Assembly (NCBI GenBank): GCA_946886925.1
Contig: CAMPJQ010000113.1
Location: 1 to 7,787, forward strand
Direction of reading: 5' to 3'
DNA: 7,787 nucleotides
DNA from: an uncultured Terrimonas sp.
GTDB taxonomy: Bacteria; Bacteroidota; Bacteroidia; Chitinophagales; Chitinophagaceae
The translations under genes were made by a program, and so were the position numbers. Under the pieces are notes generated by a model. It was not told the DNA's origin, searched no databases, and worked only from the letters and a program-made list of their open reading frames with translations. This document shows, in pieces, positions 1 to 7,600 of the stretch (positions are counted from its first letter, which is position 1; the number at the start of each line of letters is the position of its first letter).

Positions 1-1
1 A

Positions 2-499
2 GACTGTCTTTTACCTTTGTTAAGAAACCAGTTCTTCTGGTCGCCACTATACCTGTTCACCCTTGTTTTTATACTAATAAATTTTAAAAAGAAGGGTTTT
101 GGCTGGATCGCTTTTTTCCTGATAACATTCGCTATAACTGATATGTTCAGCAGTTCAATAATCAAACCGTGGGTAGGCCGCCTAAGGCCATGTGCCGATC
201 CATTTCTTGCCGATTCGGTACGGCAGGTGGTAGGTTGCGGCGGACCCTATAGCTTTACTTCTTCGCATGCCGCCAATCATTTTGGCATGGCCATGTTTGC
301 TTTTAAAACTCTTTTATTTATCCCATTGGCATGGAGATGGATATTGTTTGCATGGGCCTTTGCCATATCCTATGCCCAGGTATATGTTGGCGTACATTTT
401 CCATTGGATATTGCCTGCGGAGCCTTGCTGGGTTGCACTGTTGGCATGGGCACTGCCTGGGCTTTCAATAAGAAAGCAGGTTTATCCACTTTAGCTTAA
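2..499 (+). CDS. PAP2-superfamily membrane phosphatase (5'-truncated by window edge)
   Basis: This is an integral-membrane acid phosphatase of the PAP2/lipid phosphate phosphatase superfamily. Such enzymes dephosphorylate lipid phosphates such as phosphatidic acid or undecaprenyl pyrophosphate at the outer face of the inner membrane; the substrate here cannot be told. The reading frame is open to the left edge, so the true start lies upstream and probably about 25-30 residues are missing. The first possible start inside the window, TTG at 17, falls in the middle of a segment (LLRNQFFW) that is usually internal in this family. Counting from that TTG, motif 1 is K50-x6-R57-P58, motif 2 is around FTSSH84, and motif 3 is VYVGVH127FPLD131. 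H84, H127 and D131 would be the catalytic residues. Several hydrophobic segments flank the motifs. The usual PSGH and SRx5H motifs read TSSH and AQx5H here, as I recall from some other Bacteroidota members. The next gene starts 11 bp downstream, which suggests co-transcription. Confidence 0.9.
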   Translation, partial: DCLLPLLRNQFFWSPLYLFTLVFILINFKKKGFGWIAFFLITFAITDMFSSSIIKPWVGRLRPCADPFLADSVRQVVGCGGPYSFTSSHAANHFGMAMFAFKTLLFIPLAWRWILFAWAFAISYAQVYVGVHFPLDIACGALLGCTVGMGTAWAFNKKAGLSTLA

Positions 500-510
500 C
501 TTCATACATT

Positions 511-1806
511 ATGATCGAAATTTTGATTATACTGGGATTAATTTTATTGAACGGCATTTTTTCCATGGCAGAGATGGCACTGGTATCTTCCCGGAAAACA
601 AGATTAGAAACACAGGCATCAAAGGGAGACAAAAGGGCAAAAGAGGCATTAAAACTCATGGAGAAACCAGATGCCTTTTTTTCTACTGTACAAATTGGCA
701 TTACCCTTATTGGAATTTTAACCGGTATCTTCTCTGGCGAAGCATTAAAAACAGATTTAATTGCTTATCTCAACAGGTTTGAATGGATCGGACCCTATGC
801 AAGCGCATCCGCCACAGCCATTATTGTAATCATTCTTACCTATTTTACACTCATACTGGGAGAACTGGTTCCCAAACGGATTGGACTTTCTCGCCCGGAA
901 GGCATAGCCAAACTGGTTGCGGCGCCCATGCGCATACTCAGCAAAATTGCTTACCCCTTTGTTTGGTTTTTAAGCAAGTCAACCTATTATACGGTTAAGT
1001 TATTGAACATAAAAGGAAAAGATAACCAGGTAACAGAAGAAGAGATCAAGGCAATCATTAGTGAAGGAACGGAGCAGGGAACCATTGAAGAAGCCGAACA
1101 GGAAATCATTGAGCGTGTCTTTCATCTTGGCGACAGAAACATTACATCACTAATGACCCACCGGAATGATATTGTTTGGTTCACCCTTCATAAAAACGAA
1201 CAAAAAATAAAAGAAAAGATCATCGCCGAACCACACTCTGTATATCCTGTTTGTGATGGGGATATTGACAATATAAAAGGTGTGGTATCTATTAAAGATC
1301 TGTATGTGCATGAAAATAGCACATTGCTCGCCGAGATCATGCAACCTACACTGTTTGTACCCGAAAACAATACGGCTTACCAGGTGCTGGAAAGGTTTAA
1401 GGAAACAAAAATACATTGCTGTTTTGTAGTAGATGAATATGGAAGCCTCCTGGGCATGATAACGCTAAACGATATTCTGGAAGCCATTGTGGGAGACATA
1501 CCGGAAACAGATGAAGAAGATTATGAGATAACGGAAAGAGAAGACGGTACTTACTTTGTAGACGGTCAGATCCCTTTTTACGACTTTTTAAGAACCTTTG
1601 AAAAGACGGAATGGATGAATGAAGGCGAGCACGATTTTGATACGCTTGCAGGATTTATCTTACATCAATTAGAACGTATTCCACATACCGGCGACAGGCT
1701 TGACTGGCGGGGATTTACTTTTGAAGTAGCCGATATGGACGGGCACCGGATTGATAAAGTACTGGTAGCCATTTCCGAAACGATCAAAAGAGAAATGGAA
1801 GAATAA
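511..1806 (+). CDS. Hemolysin C/CorC-family CNNM-CBS membrane protein (putative Mg2+/Co2+ transporter)
   Basis: A 431-residue protein with the full architecture of the UPF0053/TlyC family. An N-terminal CNNM (DUF21) membrane domain spans about residues 1-170 with hydrophobic segments near 3-20, 58-78, 98-118 and 134-160. It carries the family signatures NGIFSMAEMALVSSRKTRLE (14-33) and GELVPKRIGLSRPE (117-130). A CBS-domain pair follows (about 215-330; second CBS contains VVDEYGSLLGMITLNDILE at 306-324). The last part is a CorC_HlyC domain (about 345-425). CNNM/CorC relatives export or regulate Mg2+ and Co2+, and the CBS pair usually senses adenine nucleotide with Mg2+. The hemolysin name is historical, and a toxin role is not implied. 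The ATG at 511 sits right at the start of the first membrane helix and lacks a clear Shine-Dalgarno, as is common in Bacteroidota. The gliding protein GldE shares this architecture, but the N-terminus here looks like the general TlyC type. It is probably in one operon with the PAP2 gene. Confidence 0.94.
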   Translation: MIEILIILGLILLNGIFSMAEMALVSSRKTRLETQASKGDKRAKEALKLMEKPDAFFSTVQIGITLIGILTGIFSGEALKTDLIAYLNRFEWIGPYASASATAIIVIILTYFTLILGELVPKRIGLSRPEGIAKLVAAPMRILSKIAYPFVWFLSKSTYYTVKLLNIKGKDNQVTEEEIKAIISEGTEQGTIEEAEQEIIERVFHLGDRNITSLMTHRNDIVWFTLHKNEQKIKEKIIAEPHSVYPVCDGDIDNIKGVVSIKDLYVHENSTLLAEIMQPTLFVPENNTAYQVLERFKETKIHCCFVVDEYGSLLGMITLNDILEAIVGDIPETDEEDYEITEREDGTYFVDGQIPFYDFLRTFEKTEWMNEGEHDFDTLAGFILHQLERIPHTGDRLDWRGFTFEVADMDGHRIDKVLVAISETIKREMEE

Positions 1807-1845
1807 ATTTTCACATTTATCAACTACAGCCGGCACCAGATTTGA

Positions 1846-1874
1846 ATAAACAACGGCGATAATCCGTTATTTAT
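1846..1874 (+). terminator. Weak candidate hairpin downstream of the CNNM/CBS gene
   Basis: An imperfect inverted repeat lies in the 81-bp gap between the CNNM/CBS stop and the lipoprotein start. Inner stem AACGG (1852-1856) pairs with CCGTT (1864-1868) across a 7-nt loop. After one C/A mismatch, ATAAA (1846-1850) pairs with TTTAT (1870-1874). The 3' arm is T-rich but there is no clean T tract after it, so termination may be weak or absent. The structure ends 13 nt before the next ATG, so it could instead sit in that gene's leader. Confidence 0.25.
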
Positions 1875-1887
1875 AAAATCTGATCCC

Positions 1888-2730
1888 ATGAAACCTGCAA
1901 TTGCAAAATTGTTATGTATTCTTTTACTCCATAGCATTTTCATTTCCTGCAAAAAAGAAAACGCCGGCTTAAACGCAGACGGTAGCAGCACTAAACCAGA
2001 TATTGATATTATTGAAACCCTCCCCCCAATTCAGGTGGCGGTTCATTATAATGTTACAGCCAATTGTGCCGGATTTTACAGGGCATTGCCCGCACGTTAC
2101 GACTCAACAACAAAACATTATCCTTTGCTCATCTTCCTTCATGGAGCCGGAGAAATGGGTAACGGCACAACAGACTTACCCAAAGTATTAAAAAATGCAG
2201 TTCCCAACCTCATCAACAAAAAGAAATTCCCTTCCAGCTTCACAACAGGAGGTAAAAATTTCTCTTTTATTGTGCTTTCCCCACAGGTTAAAAGCTGGAC
2301 AACACCGGAGGATGTATATGCTATGATAAAATATGCCATCGCAAAATTAAGAGTGGATACTACCAGGATATATGTTACAGGGCTGAGCTTAGGCGGTAAT
2401 ACCACCTGGAACTTCGCCGCTAAGTATGGTCAGATGGTAGCAGCCGTTGCACCCATTTGTGCTTCCAATACTGCAACCGCATCAAATACTAAGGCGATAG
2501 CATCGAAAAATATACCCGTGTGGACATTTCATAATGAAGATGATCCGGCGGCGCCTGTGCAAAAAACAAAAGATTTTGTACGACTGATCAATAGCTACAA
2601 TCCAAATCCTAAAGCCAGGATGACCTTATGGCCAACAGGCGGGCATGATGCATGGACAAAAGCCACCAATCCTTCCTACAAAGAAAACGGCATGAATGTT
2701 TATGAATGGATGCTGCAATATCATAAATAG
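1888..2730 (+). CDS. Lipoprotein alpha/beta hydrolase (predicted esterase/peptidase, PHB-esterase-like)
   Basis: A 280-residue protein with a lipoprotein signal peptide: MKPAIAK, a hydrophobic stretch (8-19) and a lipobox ending IS-C21, so it should be lipidated at C21 and anchored in the envelope. The mature part is a serine-hydrolase alpha/beta fold. HGAGE (85-89) fits the oxyanion-hole region. GLSLGG gives the nucleophile S167 in a GxSxG elbow, D219 in EDDPAAP is the likely acid, and H253 in GGHDAW is the catalytic histidine. The order and phrases such as LSPQVKSW and VDTTRIYVTGLSLGG match the Bacteroidota predicted-peptidase/Esterase_PHB-like family (COG4099 type). These are often annotated as carboxylesterase, phospholipase or dienelactone hydrolase, and the substrate is unknown. 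No polysaccharide-utilisation genes are adjacent. Residues 22-50 look like a flexible linker. The ATG at 1888 gives a complete signal peptide. All triad residues are present, so it is probably active. Confidence 0.87.
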   Translation: MKPAIAKLLCILLLHSIFISCKKENAGLNADGSSTKPDIDIIETLPPIQVAVHYNVTANCAGFYRALPARYDSTTKHYPLLIFLHGAGEMGNGTTDLPKVLKNAVPNLINKKKFPSSFTTGGKNFSFIVLSPQVKSWTTPEDVYAMIKYAIAKLRVDTTRIYVTGLSLGGNTTWNFAAKYGQMVAAVAPICASNTATASNTKAIASKNIPVWTFHNEDDPAAPVQKTKDFVRLINSYNPNPKARMTLWPTGGHDAWTKATNPSYKENGMNVYEWMLQYHK

Positions 2731-2751
2731 TGGTAAGCGATAAGTGGTAAG
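2729..2751. repeat. Short direct repeat AGTGGTAAG x2 overlapping the esterase stop codon
   Basis: The 9-mer AGTGGTAAG occurs at 2729-2737 and again at 2743-2751, 14 bp apart. The first copy begins inside the TAG stop codon of the hydrolase gene. Two copies are too few to call a functional array; this may be the worn remnant of a longer simple repeat. Confidence 0.5.
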
Positions 2752-2788
2752 TAGCCGGTTGCGCGGGATCCTGGCTCGTTACAATAGT

Positions 2789-2818
2789 GCAGGATGCAGG
2801 CCGCAGGGAAATTCCCTG
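2789..2818. repeat. GC-rich heptad repeat running into a short inverted repeat
   Basis: Three tandem heptads of the form GCAGGNN lie at 2789-2795, 2796-2802 and 2803-2809. The last overlaps a perfect inverted repeat, CAGGGAA (2804-2810) and TTCCCTG (2812-2818) around one central A. As RNA this could form a 5-bp CAGGG/CCCTG hairpin with a 5-nt loop. It sits in the convergent gap between the hydrolase and yigZ and might act as a weak bidirectional terminator. No strong T tract follows on either strand, so function is uncertain. A further inverted pair, ATCCTG (2768-2773) and CAGGAT (2790-2795), lies just to the left. No coding potential is supported in this gap. Confidence 0.4.
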
Positions 2819-2838
2819 AAACTTTTAACCGCCGCAGC

Positions 2839-3438
2839 TCACCCCTCGGCACTTATTTCCAGGCCTCTTATTTCTTTCAATTTGAACAACGCTTCTTCCA
2901 GCCTGTTTTGTGGTATGCCAATTGTCATAGTACAAAATAGTTGCAATTGCTGCTCCGCTATGCTGCAATTATACTGTTTAATGATTGTCATGATCCTGTT
3001 CATAATAGTATAGTCAAATTGCAGTGTATATATCCTTTCGATGGACTTTTGTACAACAGGTACAGTTTGCAAAACCAGGGCAGCAGCCGAGCGATACGCA
3101 TTAATTAAACCCGGCACACCCAGTAAAGTGCCGCCAAAATAACGAGTTACAACGATCAGCACATTGGTGAGTTGTTTGCTCTCTATAAGACCCAGAATAG
3201 GTTTTCCGGCAGTGCCCGAAGGCTCACCATCATCACTAACACGGAAATTATTCCCATCTAATCCTACCCGGTAAGCAAAGCAATAGTGCGTGGCTTTGGG
3301 ATATTCTTTTTTAACAGCCTCCAGCTCTTTTTTAAAATCATTGACCGATGCAAGCGGAATCAAACAAGCTATGAACCTGCTTCCCCTGTCTTTATATTCT
3401 GCTGTTGCTCTTTGCTCAACTGTATAATAGAAATCCAT
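2839..3438 (-). CDS. yigZ: YigZ/IMPACT family protein (UPF0029)
   Basis: A 199-residue protein of the widespread YigZ/IMPACT family. Bacterial members have an N-terminal IMPACT fold and a C-terminal ferredoxin-like DUF1949 domain. The molecular role in bacteria is not settled; the eukaryotic relative IMPACT regulates GCN2 signalling, which does not transfer here. Visible signatures are KDRGSRF (16-22), THYCFAYRVG (50-59), DDGEPSGTAGKPIL (69-82) and VVTRYFGGTLLGVPGLINAY (96-115). The DUF1949-like part is about 136-190. I chose the ATG at 3438 because homologues begin with a short stretch before YYT, and full-length E. coli YigZ is about 204 residues. An in-frame TTG at 3474 would add 12 residues with no family resemblance and is less likely. 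The gene lies 39 bp after the ribD stop on the same strand and is probably its operon partner. It converges on the hydrolase gene across 108 bp. Confidence 0.93.
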   Translation of the reverse strand: MDFYYTVEQRATAEYKDRGSRFIACLIPLASVNDFKKELEAVKKEYPKATHYCFAYRVGLDGNNFRVSDDGEPSGTAGKPILGLIESKQLTNVLIVVTRYFGGTLLGVPGLINAYRSAAALVLQTVPVVQKSIERIYTLQFDYTIMNRIMTIIKQYNCSIAEQQLQLFCTMTIGIPQNRLEEALFKLKEIRGLEISAEG

Positions 3439-3477
3439 ATGCTTGCCATTATCCTGAATAATCTCTACGCACAATAC

Positions 3478-4557
3478 TTAAACCAGTAATGACGGATTGG
3501 TATAATATTCAATCCTGTCGGAAAACAAATGATCTTCCCTTGTCATTTGTGCCTTCGCAAGTTCCGGCGCCTTAATACCTCCGGGAATGCGCGATGTTTT
3601 ATTCGTAATAATCCTTGCTTCATTCCACCTGTTTTCGTTTATGAAAGATTGCAGTAATTTTGCCCCGCCCTCTACCAGTACGCTCTGTATGCCCAAATGA
3701 TATAGTGCTCTCATAAGTTCGTCAATAATATTTGCATCGCTTTTAAGCCGGTAAAACCAGTTTCTTCCTTCCGTAAAAACATTATTCCCATCTGACGAGA
3801 ATGTATTTTTTAGCTCATTAAAAATAACAGTCGGCACACTTTCATCAAACAACCGCAAAGAAACAGGCAGTTTCAATTCCCTGTCAATAACCAGCCTTAC
3901 GGGGTTTTTACCCGGCCATAACCGCGTAGTTAAGGCCGGATCATCAAGCATTGCTGTTCGGGTTCCTACCAAAATAGCCGCTTCTTCACTGCGCCAGCGA
4001 TGAACCAGTATGCTGCTGTATGCATTGCTGATCTGTACAGCGGAACCATCAGTGGCGGCTATGGCACCATCACTGCTTTGTGCCCATTTAAGCACTATAT
4101 AAGGTATCCGTTGTGTGTGAAATGTAAAGAACCGCTTATTCAATTCCCTGCATTCTTTTTCCAGTATGCCTGTTGTAACGTTTACGCCTGCTGCCAGAAG
4201 TTTTTCAATTCCTTTTCCGTTTACTTCCGGAAAAGGATCCCTGCAGCCCACCACTACTTTAGGGATGCGATATTGTATAATAAGATCGGCGCAGGGTGGG
4301 GTTTTACCATAATGCGCGCAGGGTTCCAGCGATACGTACATCACACTTTTATTAACCAGACGCAGGTCTTCCTTTTTTACCGATGCAATACAATTCACTT
4401 CGGCATGAGGCATGCCATACTCCCGGTGATAGCCTTCACCTATTATGCGGTTATTGTACACCAGTACAGCACCAACCATGGGGTTAGGCGCAACATGCCC
4501 CGCACCAGCCTGGGCCAGTTGGAGGCAACGGTACATATATAACTCATCAGTAGTCAA
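3478..4557 (-). CDS. ribD: Bifunctional riboflavin biosynthesis deaminase/reductase RibD
   Basis: A 359-residue cytosolic enzyme for the second and third steps of riboflavin synthesis. It deaminates 2,5-diamino-6-ribosylamino-4(3H)-pyrimidinone 5'-phosphate, then uses NADPH to reduce the ribose side chain. The N-terminal cytidine-deaminase-like domain (about 1-145) has zinc ligands H51, C80 and C89 and the proton-shuttling E53, in HAEVNCI and PCAHYGKTPPCAD. The reductase domain (about 150-359) has KWAQSSDGAIA (157-167), ILVGTRTAMLDDPALTTR (195-212) and VEGGAKLLQSFI (295-306). Length and domain order are normal for RibD. The start is a TTG at 4557. An in-frame TAA lies 6 nt upstream, and the only nearby ATG (4536) would remove the conserved DELYM segment that matches DEYYM at the E. 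coli RibD start. No other rib gene is visible, so the pathway is dispersed. A candidate promoter lies in the 105-bp gap behind the secDF terminator. Confidence 0.95.
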   Translation of the reverse strand: MTTDELYMYRCLQLAQAGAGHVAPNPMVGAVLVYNNRIIGEGYHREYGMPHAEVNCIASVKKEDLRLVNKSVMYVSLEPCAHYGKTPPCADLIIQYRIPKVVVGCRDPFPEVNGKGIEKLLAAGVNVTTGILEKECRELNKRFFTFHTQRIPYIVLKWAQSSDGAIAATDGSAVQISNAYSSILVHRWRSEEAAILVGTRTAMLDDPALTTRLWPGKNPVRLVIDRELKLPVSLRLFDESVPTVIFNELKNTFSSDGNNVFTEGRNWFYRLKSDANIIDELMRALYHLGIQSVLVEGGAKLLQSFINENRWNEARIITNKTSRIPGGIKAPELAKAQMTREDHLFSDRIEYYTNPSLLV

Positions 4558-4591
4558 TTCCTGTTAAACGGGATTAGTGGATGAATGATAG

Positions 4592-4599
4592 CAAAGCTA
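4592..4599 (-). promoter_or_regulatory. Candidate Bacteroidota -7 promoter element for ribD-yigZ
   Basis: Reading leftward, TAGCTTTG matches the Bacteroidota sigma-70 -7 consensus TAnnTTTG exactly. It lies between the secDF terminator and ribD, 34 nt before the ribD start codon, so transcription would begin around 4585 with a leader under 30 nt. No proper TTTG -33 element is seen at the usual 19-21 nt; only T-rich sequence from the terminator tract lies upstream. Confidence 0.45.
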
Positions 4600-4611
4600 A
4601 GTTACTGTAAT

Positions 4612-4641
4612 AAAAAAACCCCGGACTGATTACCCGGGGTT
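4612..4641 (-). terminator. Intrinsic terminator downstream of secDF
   Basis: On the leftward transcript an 8-bp stem AACCCCGG/CCGGGGTT (4641-4634 with 4624-4617) closes a 9-nt loop. It runs directly into a T tract: seven T on the minus strand (4618-4612), the first two inside the stem. It starts 21 nt after the secDF stop codon. This is a textbook rho-independent terminator and separates secDF transcription from ribD. Confidence 0.88.
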
Positions 4642-4662
4642 GGTATATAAAATGCTTTTTTT

Positions 4663-7600
4663 CTAATGTGCAGCAGCGGCAGCCTGCTTTGCTTTAGCCC
4701 GCTGCTTTGTTTCTTCGGGGGTTAATTTACCCAAAGGTTTATCTTTTGCAAAATCAACCAATATAGGCGCTGCAACAAATATCGAAGAGTAGATACCTGT
4801 TATTACACCGATCAGCATAGCAAAAGAAAATCCTCTTGTTACTTCGCCGCCAAAAATAAATAGAACCAGTAGTACAATAAACACGGTTACCGAAGTCATA
4901 ACGGTACGGCTTAAGGTATCATTAATGGCAGCATCAATGATCCGGGGTTTGCTTTCTCCTTTCATTGTTCTGCTGTATTCGCGTATACGGTCAAATACAA
5001 CTACCGTATCATTCATTGAAAACCCTACCACCGTTAATATTGCCGCGATAAAGTGCTGGTCAATTTCAAGCGGGAACGGCATAATATGCCTGAAGAAGGA
5101 AAATACCGCCAGTGTAACAAACACGTCATGCACGAGTGAAAAAATGGTGCCGAGCGAAAATCTCCAGTCGCGGAAGCGGATGAAAATATAAAAGAAGATA
5201 AGAATTATAGATACAATGGTAGCAGTTACAGCGCCCCGCTTCAGATCTTCTGAAATAGAAGGCTGCACGCTTTGCGAGCTTTGGAGATATACCCTTTTAA
5301 AATCGGAAGCACTGGTTCCTTCGGCTAAAAATGGCTTAAGCCCGCCATATAAAGTTGCCTCCACCAAAGAATCTGCTGTGCGCGAAGGATTCTCTTTCTG
5401 GAAAGATGTGGTGATGTTGAGGGTACGTGTATCACCTACCGTTTTTACTACAGGATATTCCCCAAAAACCTTTTGCAATGCATTTTTTACTTCATCATTT
5501 TCCTGGGCATGATCAAAATGAATAGTATAGCTTCTTCCTCCTTTATATTCTACACCTTCATCAAACCCGTAAAAGAAAGACCCTACCCCAAATATAAATA
5601 CTACTACAGAGATAGCATAAGCATATCTACGAGCTTCCACAAATTTGAAATGCGCTTTTTTGAATATGATACGCGATAATTTAGTGAAGTATTCAAAGTG
5701 ACGTCCTTTTTTGTTCGTCCACCATTCGGAAACCAGTCTGGCGATAAGGATACCACAGAACAAGTTTAATACCACAGCAATAATTTGCGTGGTGGCAAAA
5801 CCTTTAATAGGACCCATACCAAAAATGTACAGGATGATGGCGGTTAGTAAAGTGGTAACGTGCGCGTCAAGCACAGGCGGTAACGACCGTTTATATCCAT
5901 GATCTACAGCCATCGCATAGCTGCGTCCCCAGGTTATTTCTTCCTTGATACGCTCAAATATGATCACATTGGTATCTACTGCCATACCAATTGCAAGCAC
6001 CAATGCAGCAATACTTGCAGACGTTAATGTGGCGCCCAGTCCGCTTAAAACACCAATCGTGAAAAACAGGTTTAATATTAATGTTATGTTGGCGATCCAG
6101 CCGCTGGTATTAAAATACAGTAACATCAATGCGAATATTACCGCAAAAGAAATGATGAACGACATTGCGCCACCTCTAACGGCTTCCGCACCCAATGTGG
6201 GTCCTACCATTTGTTCCTGTACAATTCTTGCCGGTGCAGCTAACTGGCCCGACTGAAGGATATTTGCCAGATCGGACGCTTCTTCTACGGTAAAACTGCC
6301 GGAAATCTGGGAGTTGCCATCCAATATAGGATTGATAACATTGGGAGCTGAGTATATAATATTATCCAGCGAAATGGCTACAGGTTTGTTTACATTTGCT
6401 GTAGTAAGGTCCGCCCATTTTTTCGTACCCTGCTTGGTCATTCTCAGCGAAACTGCCGGCCGACCGCGCTCATCGTAAGAAATAGTAGATTCTTCCACAT
6501 CATCTCCTTCAAGAGGCGCTTTATCCCCGTCGCGTGTTTTGATGGCATACAGCGGAAGTACATTTGAAGTTGTACCCGCTCCGTTTGGTGCAATGCCATA
6601 TAAAAAACGGGCGTTGGCCGGAAAGATATCCTGTACGGTCTTAAGATTCTCATTTAATAAAGCGGTGTCTCTTACCGGCACATAAGCAATGGCTGCATCA
6701 CCCTGCGGAGCCTGCATCAGCAGCCCCAAAATAGTATGAGTAGTGGCAGGTGTGGCAGTATTATTGTTTGCTTTTTGATTGCTATCGGCCGATAGGTCGC
6801 TTAATGAAAGTGTTTTGGTAGTATCGGTAGAAGCAGCAACCGCTTGTGTAGTATCTGCGTTTTTTTGGCTTGTGTCGGCAGCCGGTTTGTTGTCGCCGCT
6901 TATTTTCTTCAGTGCTTCTTCGGCCTGGGTAAAAGACTGTGCCAGTTCATTACCCGTATATACTTCCCAAAACTGCATGTTGGCGGTAGCCTGTAATATT
7001 TTACGTACTCTTTCAGGATCATCTTTTACACCCGCCAGCTCTACACTTATTGTGCCCTTGCGCGGATCGGGGTTTATATTAGGCTGAGCCACACCAAACT
7101 GGTCAATACGCTTGGTTAGTACCCTGAAAGTATTTTGAAAAGCCTCTCCTGCCATCGTTCTTAACTTGGTAATAACCTGGTCGTCAGAATCTTCCAGTTT
7201 AATATTACGCTGCCCGGCATTGGCAAATAATCCGGATAATTTTCCGGAAGGATTTACTTCCTTATATGCCGTTGCAAACAAACTTATATAATCAGCGTCT
7301 GTTGTTCCTTTACGCTGACTGGCAAGTTCCAAAGCCTTGTTCAGGTTAGCATCCTTGGGACTGTTGGAAATAGAGCGGAGTAAATTTTCCAATTCCACCT
7401 CAAGCGTTACGCTCATACCACCCTGTAAATCCAATCCCAGGCTTAATTCCTGTTCCTTGGCTTTTTGGTAGCTGGTAGCGCCGTTAATGCCGTAAGTAAT
7501 GACTTTTCCTTTGGTACTGTCCAATAAGCGGCTTAACCTGCGCTCATAAGCAGAATCTTTGGCTTCCTGTGAAGCGCCGTTATAATGAGAATTTACCCAG

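Noticed and set aside
1841..1875. TTTG at 1841-1844 followed by a TA-rich element, as a promoter for the lipoprotein hydrolase
   Set aside because: The downstream element TATTTATA matches TAnnTTTG poorly and the spacing is 23 nt, longer than the usual 19-21. The same bases also form the imperfect hairpin.
2744..3013. Rightward open frame of 89 codons
   Set aside because: It overlaps the well-supported yigZ gene on the other strand for most of its length and shows no family motif.
3439..3474. N-terminal extension of YigZ from TTG at 3474
   Set aside because: The 12 extra residues do not resemble family N-termini, and an ATG at 3438 gives the usual length.
4000..4542. Rightward open frame of 180 codons inside ribD
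   Set aside because: It is antisense to the zinc-binding and linker region of RibD, whose motifs are intact. The translation shows no recognisable domain.
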